Assembly: GCA_003694875.1 (NCBI GenBank) | Contig: RFJN01000133.1 | Coordinates: forward strand, 1-11,512 | Reading direction: 5' to 3' | DNA: 11,512 nt | Source of the DNA: Planctomycetota bacterium | Lineage (GTDB): Bacteria > Planctomycetota > J058 > J103 | Part shown: positions 7,296 to 11,512 of the stretch, one piece after another | Layout: each line of letters starts with the position of its first letter | How positions within the stretch are numbered: position 1 is the stretch's first letter | Program-made: the position numbers and the translations under genes | Notes under the pieces: generated by a model | Told to the model about the DNA's origin: nothing | Database searches by the model: none | Seen by the model: only the letters and a program-made list of their open reading frames with translations

Positions 7296-8078
7296 ATGGG
7301 GGATGAAGGCGCACCGCTTTCGGCCGACGAGACGCGTCGGGATCGGGAACTGGTCGAAGCGCTCTTTCTCGGCGAGGCCGACGAGCGCGACGCCGCCTGG
7401 CGCACCCTGATCGATCGCTTCACTCCGCAGCTCGTCGCCGCGCTCATGCGGAACAGTCGCGGCGTGCGGCTGAGCGAGGGACGCGCTCGCGAGTGCGTCG
7501 ACGAGTTTTTCCAGCACAGTTGCCGGTACGCCAAACTGAAGGCGTATCTCCGGCCCGACGGCTCGCGCGCGCCCCTGCACGCCTATCTGATCCGCTCGGT
7601 GCGCAACTTTGCCTCCCGTGAGTATCGCAAGCTCGTCGGCGGTGGCGGCGGCGAGGGGCAGGAGGCCGCGTTCACCGCGGGAGCGCTCGCGTCGAAGGTG
7701 GCCGATCCGCAACGGTTCGCCGAGGCCCGGGAACTCGTTGCGATCGTGCGTGCGTGGTCGCGATCGCGCTCGCTGCGCGATCGTTGCGTCCTGCTGTTCG
7801 AATGGGGTCCGGACGTGGCGGGGATCGACGGGCGGGACCGCCGCGAGATCGCTCGACGGCTCGGGCTTTCGACCGAGGCGCTCAAGAGCCACCTCCAACG
7901 GGGTACGCGCGGACAGGAGGCCGCGGCGCTTCTCGGCGTCGCGCGCGCCACCTACTACGCCCGGATCTACAAGATGCGCAACGCGTTGTTCCGCCACCTC
8001 GCCTCCCTCGGCCTGCTGGGACCGACCGGGCGGGCACGCACCAGGACGCGCCCGTCGACGGTGCCATCGCACCCGTGA
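7296..8078 (+). CDS. ECF-like sigma-70 family RNA polymerase sigma factor
   Basis: A 260-residue protein. I use ATG 7296 (MGDEGAPLSADE); the open frame extends upstream, but residues there look non-coding. The ribosome site is weak (GGGA close to the ATG). Residues about 35-113 match sigma region 2: LIDRFTPQLVAALMR (2.1), ARECVDEFFQHSCR (2.2, like the usual AEDLVQEVF) and APLHAYLIRSVRNFASREYRKL (2.3-2.4, the -10 recognition/melting helix). A Gly-rich linker (115-122) leads to region 4 at about 159-236. There, two helix-turn-helix-like units follow each other: DRREIARRLGLSTEALKSHL (181-200) and GQEAAALLGVARATYYARI (206-224). Normal ECF region 4 has one. The tail is Arg-, Thr- and Pro-rich. It is the first gene of a co-oriented set with the 352-residue protein and the Lon-TPR protein, which it may transcribe. 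No classical anti-sigma gene (zinc-binding or membrane) is recognisable alongside. Confidence 0.85.
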   Translation: MGDEGAPLSADETRRDRELVEALFLGEADERDAAWRTLIDRFTPQLVAALMRNSRGVRLSEGRARECVDEFFQHSCRYAKLKAYLRPDGSRAPLHAYLIRSVRNFASREYRKLVGGGGGEGQEAAFTAGALASKVADPQRFAEARELVAIVRAWSRSRSLRDRCVLLFEWGPDVAGIDGRDRREIARRLGLSTEALKSHLQRGTRGQEAAALLGVARATYYARIYKMRNALFRHLASLGLLGPTGRARTRTRPSTVPSHP

Positions 8079-8081
8079 TCG

Positions 8082-8106
8082 CTTGACACACCGAGCGGTT
8101 CACCCA
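8082..8106 (+). promoter_or_regulatory. CTTGACA-containing motif, candidate promoter of the downstream pair
   Basis: CTTGACA (8082-8088), CCGA (8091-8094), TTC (8099-8101) and CCCA (8103-8106) repeat the block order seen before the sigma gene, with 2 bases less spacing between CTTGACA and TTC. It starts 4 bases after the sigma stop. If TTGACA is a -35, CACGAT at 8105-8110 is the best -10 (16-base spacer, three matches). Transcription from here would give a leader of about 210 bases. Confidence 0.35.
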
Positions 8107-8123
8107 CGATGTCCCCGAGGTCG

Positions 8124-8215
8124 AACTCCATGTGTCAGAAACGAGCGGCTCGCAGCGTTCATCGACGAGACCGGACGCCTCGGTGGCGTCCGCGTGGACG
8201 CATTCGCATGGAGTT
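8124..8215 (+). other. Candidate structured mRNA leader between the sigma gene and the 352-residue protein gene
   Basis: AACTCCATG (8124-8132) and CATGGAGTT (8207-8215) are perfect 9-base complementary arms. Between them, CGGACGCC (8172-8179) and GGCGTCCG (8185-8192) form a perfect 8-pair stem with a TCGGT loop. Nested helices within a 248-base gap that lacks a convincing gene suggest a structured 5' leader. I do not recognise a known riboswitch class. There is no T-run after the hairpin, so simple intrinsic termination is not indicated. Confidence 0.4.
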
Positions 8216-8289
8216 GTCGCGGTCCCATGAGGTCATGTCCTGCCCCGTCCGCAGCGCCCGTACACGGCGGGTTCGAGCGGTTCGCGCAC

Positions 8290-8320
8290 CCCGACCGGCC
8301 TCCCCACGAGTCGGGAGGGG
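8290..8320 (+). promoter_or_regulatory. Hairpin that could mask the ribosome-binding site of the 352-residue protein gene
   Basis: The Shine-Dalgarno GGGAGGGG (8313-8320) lies 6 bases before GTG 8327. CCCGAC (8290-8295) can pair with GTCGGG (8310-8315), and alternatively CCTCCC (8299-8304) with GGGAGG (8313-8318). Either fold covers part of the Shine-Dalgarno, so translation could be controlled through it. Confidence 0.35.
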
Positions 8321-8326
8321 TGTGCG

Positions 8327-9385
8327 GTGACCCACGAGGAGCGCCTCGCGCTGCGCGTCGAGCAGGTGCAGCGGCACGCCGAGGACAGTGCGCGCCGGCT
8401 CGAGCAGCAGCTCGCCGAGCGGCCGGCGGGCCCGGGGGAACCGAGTACCGGTTTCGCCGAGCGTTCCGCCCGGCTGGCGGTCTGGATCGGTCTGTGCCGG
8501 CGCTTCGGGTTGCAGCTCGATCGCCCGCAGCGGTTGCTGGCCTCCCCGCCGGTCCCCCGCGCAGCGCTGTGCCATGTTCGCCCGGCGCAGCTCCGCGCAC
8601 TGTTCGAGGCGACGCGCCGGGCCGAGGACGAGGCCGAGTCGGCGTTCGCCAGCCTGTGGGAACCGGCCGGCGGTACCGGGAGCGAGGCGTTGCGTCGAGC
8701 CGAGCAGAACTGGGAGGGCAGCGCACGGCGCTGGATCCTGCTGCGCGACGAGATGGAGTGCGTGGTGGACTCGCTGCGGCCGGTCGCACGCGAGCAGGGC
8801 GAGATACGTGCGGACCTCATGCGCGCCATGGCGGATCTCGGCGCCGAGGACGAGCGCGTTCTCGCCCACCTCTCCGCGCTTCTGCCGGCGGCGTCGTGGT
8901 GCGTGCAGGTGCAGAACCGCGCCCGGGAGACGGGACAGCGGCTGCACCCCCGGGAGTGCTGGTGGTGGTACGAACCGGTGCGAGCGCACGACGCGCTCGA
9001 TCCGGCGGTCACCGCTTCGTCGGATCCCGGCGGAGCGGATCGCTGCCCGGTGCAGCTTCCCGCTCCGGACGCTCCGGGGCTGGCCGCAGCCACGGCGGCG
9101 GCCAGCTTGCCGCCGGACACCCACGCGGTGCTTCCGATCGCCGGCCTTCCCGCGGGTGTTCGCGCACGGGCCGCGCTCACGCGCGACGGTCGACACCTGT
9201 CGGTGCTGTTCACCGACGAGGCGGGCCGGCCGACCACGGCCGCGACGGGGCGAACGCTGCGTCTCGAGCAGCCGGCGACGGGCTGGAGTGCCACGGCCGT
9301 CGTGCGACAGATCGAGGCCACGATATCGCTCGAGGGACTCGGTCTCGAGCGCCTGACGGGCTGCCGCTTGCGTCTCGAGGCGTGA
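8327..9385 (+). CDS. Unrecognised 352-residue protein between sigma factor and Lon-TPR protein
   Basis: It starts at GTG 8327, the first start codon in this frame after an upstream stop at 8228-8230, with GGGAGGGG 6 bases before it. I do not recognise the family. Residues about 1-35 are a charged amphipathic helix rich in Glu, Arg and Gln (RVEQVQRHAEDSARRLEQQL), probably coiled coil. Residues about 45-190 are predicted largely helical, including EDEAESAFASLWEP and RDEMECVVDSLRPVAREQ. A short Cys/Trp cluster CWWWY sits at 211-215. A Pro/Ala/Asp-rich linker (about 225-255) precedes a final 90 residues of alternating short strands (RAALTRDGRHLSVLFTDEAG, LRLEA at the end) that look like a small beta-sandwich. 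No signal peptide or membrane segment is seen, so it is probably cytosolic. The downstream gene begins 31 bases later and the pair is surely co-transcribed. By position it could be an anti-sigma, adaptor or substrate of the Lon-like protease; this is inference. Confidence 0.72.
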   Translation: MTHEERLALRVEQVQRHAEDSARRLEQQLAERPAGPGEPSTGFAERSARLAVWIGLCRRFGLQLDRPQRLLASPPVPRAALCHVRPAQLRALFEATRRAEDEAESAFASLWEPAGGTGSEALRRAEQNWEGSARRWILLRDEMECVVDSLRPVAREQGEIRADLMRAMADLGAEDERVLAHLSALLPAASWCVQVQNRARETGQRLHPRECWWWYEPVRAHDALDPAVTASSDPGGADRCPVQLPAPDAPGLAAATAAASLPPDTHAVLPIAGLPAGVRARAALTRDGRHLSVLFTDEAGRPTTAATGRTLRLEQPATGWSATAVVRQIEATISLEGLGLERLTGCRLRLEA

Positions 9386-9416
9386 CCGACCGCGCACCGT
9401 CCGGGGAGCGTCGACC

Positions 9417-11512
9417 ATGAATCGCTGGGGGACGCTGCCCGAGGCGCGCGAGTGGATGGCGCTGCTGTCGCTGGTCTGTGGAGAGGGTCAGCCGCAGCGG
9501 CTCGCCGCCTGGTGCTGGCGGTGTGCACCGGGTCTCACCGCTCGCGCCCTGCGCTTCGAGCTGCTGTGCGGGCTCGGGACCGAGCCGCCCCTGTGCCGGG
9601 CCGACGCCTTGCCGCTCGTGCAGACGATCCTCACGCGAGCGCTTCTCGACACGCGCCGGGCGACGCTGCTGCCGGCGGCCGTCGACGCGATCGAGTCGCG
9701 GTTGGCAGCAGGATCGGCCTCCGGGCTCGGCAGCGAGGTGGCGACGCTCCGGCGCTGGATCGAGCGCGATCTCGCGGCGTTGCCGCTCGACGATGACCGC
9801 CTCGAGGTCTACGACGAGGCGCTGGGCGTGGCCCTGCAGCGACTGGCAGAGGATCTCGACCGCCTCGCTCCGGCGGTGCGGCGGGCAGCGGCGCTGCTGG
9901 CGCCCTCGGGACCGGGCCACTTCCGGGTGGTGGCGTGCTTCGATCCTCCCGTCGCCCCGAGGCTGCTCGAGCCGGGGCTGGTGCTGCGCGGCGCGATCGC
10001 GCTCGGTACCGGGCCGGTGCGCGCCGGCTCGAGCACGCCCACGGCCGGCGAGGATCTGGTGCCGGGTTTCGAGCGGATCCTCGACGAGGTGCGCGCGCTC
10101 GCACCGGTCGACTACCGGAGAGACGGCTGGGCGATCGAGGCGCGTCTGGCCGGCCTCGCCCCCAGCGGTCGTCCGAGCCGCAGCCTGCCGCGGCTCGACG
10201 CGGCGTCGGCAGCCCTGGCGGTCTTCGCGGCGACCCATCTCGCGCTCGCCCACCGCCATCCCCTCCCACCGAGCGTGGCGCTGACGGGGGGCCTCGAGCA
10301 CGGGGCGGTGACGCCCGTGGCGGCGGCGCGCCACAAGCTCGCGATCGCGCTGCTCGGGGGAGCGCGGCTCGTGATCGCGCCGGAGGGCAATGCCGCGGCG
10401 TTCCGGCATGCGGCCGCCGCGTGCGGGGCGCCGGTGCGTCTCGCCTTCGTGCCCCCGTCCCTGCCGGGCAGCGAACTCGGCGGCTGGCTCGAACGCACCC
10501 TCGGCTACCACTATCCGGGGTTGTTGCGCTACGAGCCCGCGCGACTGCACGCATTTCTCGCGCGCGCCGAGCACCTCGTGCAGACCGGCGGACAGCAGGA
10601 CGCGCGCCACGAGTTCGCGTTCGTCGCGCGGGCAACCGCCGGCGAGTCGACGCTGCTCTCACGCAACCTGCACGCGGTGGCACTTGCGGGCATGGGGCGT
10701 GCCGCCTCGCACGCGTGTCGGGCTCGCGAGGCGGCGCAGCTGTTCGAGCGAGCGGAGCGGGCGCTCGAGGCGCTCGCCGCCGAGCAGGGGCTGCTGCCGG
10801 TCGCGCTGCCGGCGTACCTGCAGCTCGCCAACTACCGGGCGGTGGTATCGATCGACCTGTTGCAGCACGAGGCGGCCGAGGCGCTGCTGCGCTCGGACCT
10901 GGCCGGACGGCAGGAACTCGGACCGCTGCTGCCCCGTACCTTGCGCGGTGCGAGCCTCGGCACGCTCGGGCAGGCGCTCACCTACCGGGGGGCGTGCGAC
11001 GAGGCGCGGGAGGTGCTGCAGCGGGTGATCGAGTTGGTCGAGCGCGAGGAGCGCGACCGCGACCGGATCTATCTCGCCACGGCGTGGCTGCGGGGCTCTC
11101 GCCTCGCCGAGGCGCGGTCTCTGCTCGTGGAGGTGCTCGAGCGCCAGGGCCGGCAACGCGGTCGAGCCGCGGAGCAGACCCGGGTGTACGGTGCGCTGCG
11201 TCTGCTCGAGGCGGGCGCGCGCGCGGCGGCGAACGGGTGCGGCGACGGCGTGCCGGCAGCCGAGATCGAGCGGGCGCACGAGGCGCTTCGGAGCGGTGGA
11301 ACGCAGCCGTGGCAGCTCGCGGTCCTACAGCGCTGGCGGGCGGTACTTGCATTCGCGCGCGGCCGCGCGACGCTTGCGGACACGCTCGAGGCGCTCGAAC
11401 GAGCCGCCCGCCGTCTGGAGGACGGGACGGGACCGCTGCACCCGGACCGCACGCTGGCGGCCGCGACGCGTCTGTGGGGCGGCTGGCTCGCGGCACGCGA
11501 GAACGAGATCGA
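9417..11512 (+). CDS. ATPase-free Lon-type (S16-like) peptidase fused to TPR-like repeats, 3'-truncated by window
   Basis: ATG 9417 has GGGGAG at 9403-9408, 8 bases upstream. The frame stays open for 698 codons to the window edge. Residues 1 to about 160 are helical and unrecognised. Residues about 165-350 follow the Lon proteolytic domain from end to end: a VRALAPVDYRRDGWAIEARLAG helix-strand like VRARAEKLGI..DIHVHVPEG, then LDAASAAL (260-267) in place of PKDGPSAG with D261 and S264 matching Asp676 and Ser679 of E. coli Lon, VALTGG with T290 G291, TPVAAARHKL (299-308) in place of LPIGGLKEKL with K307 matching Lys722, and GGARLVIAPEGN. Ser to Lys is 43 residues in both. No Walker A or other AAA+ motif is present. 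From about 385, helical repeats of TPR type follow (for example LGQALTYRGACDEAREVL near 520 and ATAWLRGSRLAEARSLLVEVL near 555). The predicted role is regulated cytosolic proteolysis, with TPRs recognising a partner or substrate. The neighbouring sigma gene suggests that target, which is inference. Confidence 0.82.
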   Translation, partial: MNRWGTLPEAREWMALLSLVCGEGQPQRLAAWCWRCAPGLTARALRFELLCGLGTEPPLCRADALPLVQTILTRALLDTRRATLLPAAVDAIESRLAAGSASGLGSEVATLRRWIERDLAALPLDDDRLEVYDEALGVALQRLAEDLDRLAPAVRRAAALLAPSGPGHFRVVACFDPPVAPRLLEPGLVLRGAIALGTGPVRAGSSTPTAGEDLVPGFERILDEVRALAPVDYRRDGWAIEARLAGLAPSGRPSRSLPRLDAASAALAVFAATHLALAHRHPLPPSVALTGGLEHGAVTPVAAARHKLAIALLGGARLVIAPEGNAAAFRHAAAACGAPVRLAFVPPSLPGSELGGWLERTLGYHYPGLLRYEPARLHAFLARAEHLVQTGGQQDARHEFAFVARATAGESTLLSRNLHAVALAGMGRAASHACRAREAAQLFERAERALEALAAEQGLLPVALPAYLQLANYRAVVSIDLLQHEAAEALLRSDLAGRQELGPLLPRTLRGASLGTLGQALTYRGACDEAREVLQRVIELVEREERDRDRIYLATAWLRGSRLAEARSLLVEVLERQGRQRGRAAEQTRVYGALRLLEAGARAAANGCGDGVPAAEIERAHEALRSGGTQPWQLAVLQRWRAVLAFARGRATLADTLEALERAARRLEDGTGPLHPDRTLAAATRLWGGWLAARENEI

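Noticed and set aside
8109..8330. A 73-codon open frame in the sigma-to-352-residue-protein gap whose TGA overlaps the downstream GTG as GTGA.
   Set aside because: By hand count about a third of its codons end in A or T, far more than the neighbouring genes. The product is Arg-rich like an out-of-frame translation, and there is no ribosome site before ATG 8109. The overlap with the downstream start is probably chance, although a coupled small protein is not excluded.
10318..10337. Loss of the catalytic lysine of the Lon domain, reading R305 at the first Lys of the KEK motif.
   Set aside because: Counting from the catalytic serine, Lys722 of E. coli Lon is the second Lys of that motif, which aligns with K307 here, so the dyad is intact.
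1..11512. Very frequent CTCGAG (and TCGAGC) hexamers throughout.
   Set aside because: CTCGAG is its own reverse complement and equals the Leu-Glu codon pair CTC GAG, both favoured here. Codon preference explains it without a special repeat.

Overview
The window is very GC-rich, densely coded bacterial chromosome with strong preference for codons ending in G or C. A lipoprotein signal at 6536-7051 suggests a diderm, but I cannot place the organism below bacteria with confidence. I see no IS element, CRISPR array, tRNA or rRNA. The window reads as three unrelated blocks.

Block 1 (29-4122, minus strand) is a two-gene operon: a Snf2-family helicase of about 1038 residues, followed with a 4-base GTGA overlap by a SWIM zinc-finger protein. 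The Shine-Dalgarno of the second gene is written inside a Glu-rich C-terminus of the first, so the two are probably translationally coupled and act together on nucleic acid.

Block 2 (4315-7051, plus strand) begins after a 192-base divergent intergenic region carrying an almost perfect 20-base palindrome. It holds a CLC-family chloride transporter or channel with a CBS pair and a C-terminal RCK_C/TrkA-C domain. After a relatively AT-rich, hairpin-containing gap comes a small predicted lipoprotein of unknown function.

Block 3 (7296 to the right edge, plus strand) is the most interesting. An ECF-like sigma factor with two candidate helix-turn-helix units in its C-terminal part is followed by a 248-base gap that looks like a structured mRNA leader. 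Next come an unrecognised 352-residue protein and then, 31 bases later, a large protein that runs off the window. That last protein carries a Lon-type (S16-like) peptidase domain with Ser264 and Lys307 at exactly the spacing of the Lon Ser-Lys dyad, no AAA+ ATPase, and a TPR-like helical C-terminal region. A similar CTTGACA-containing motif lies in front of the sigma gene and in front of the downstream pair. My working reading is a sigma factor / unknown protein / ATPase-free Lon-TPR module, loosely reminiscent of the CalpL-CalpT-CalpS logic in which a Lon-family protease frees an ECF sigma factor, but without the SAVED sensor. That functional reading is inference; the domain assignment of the peptidase is the well-supported part.
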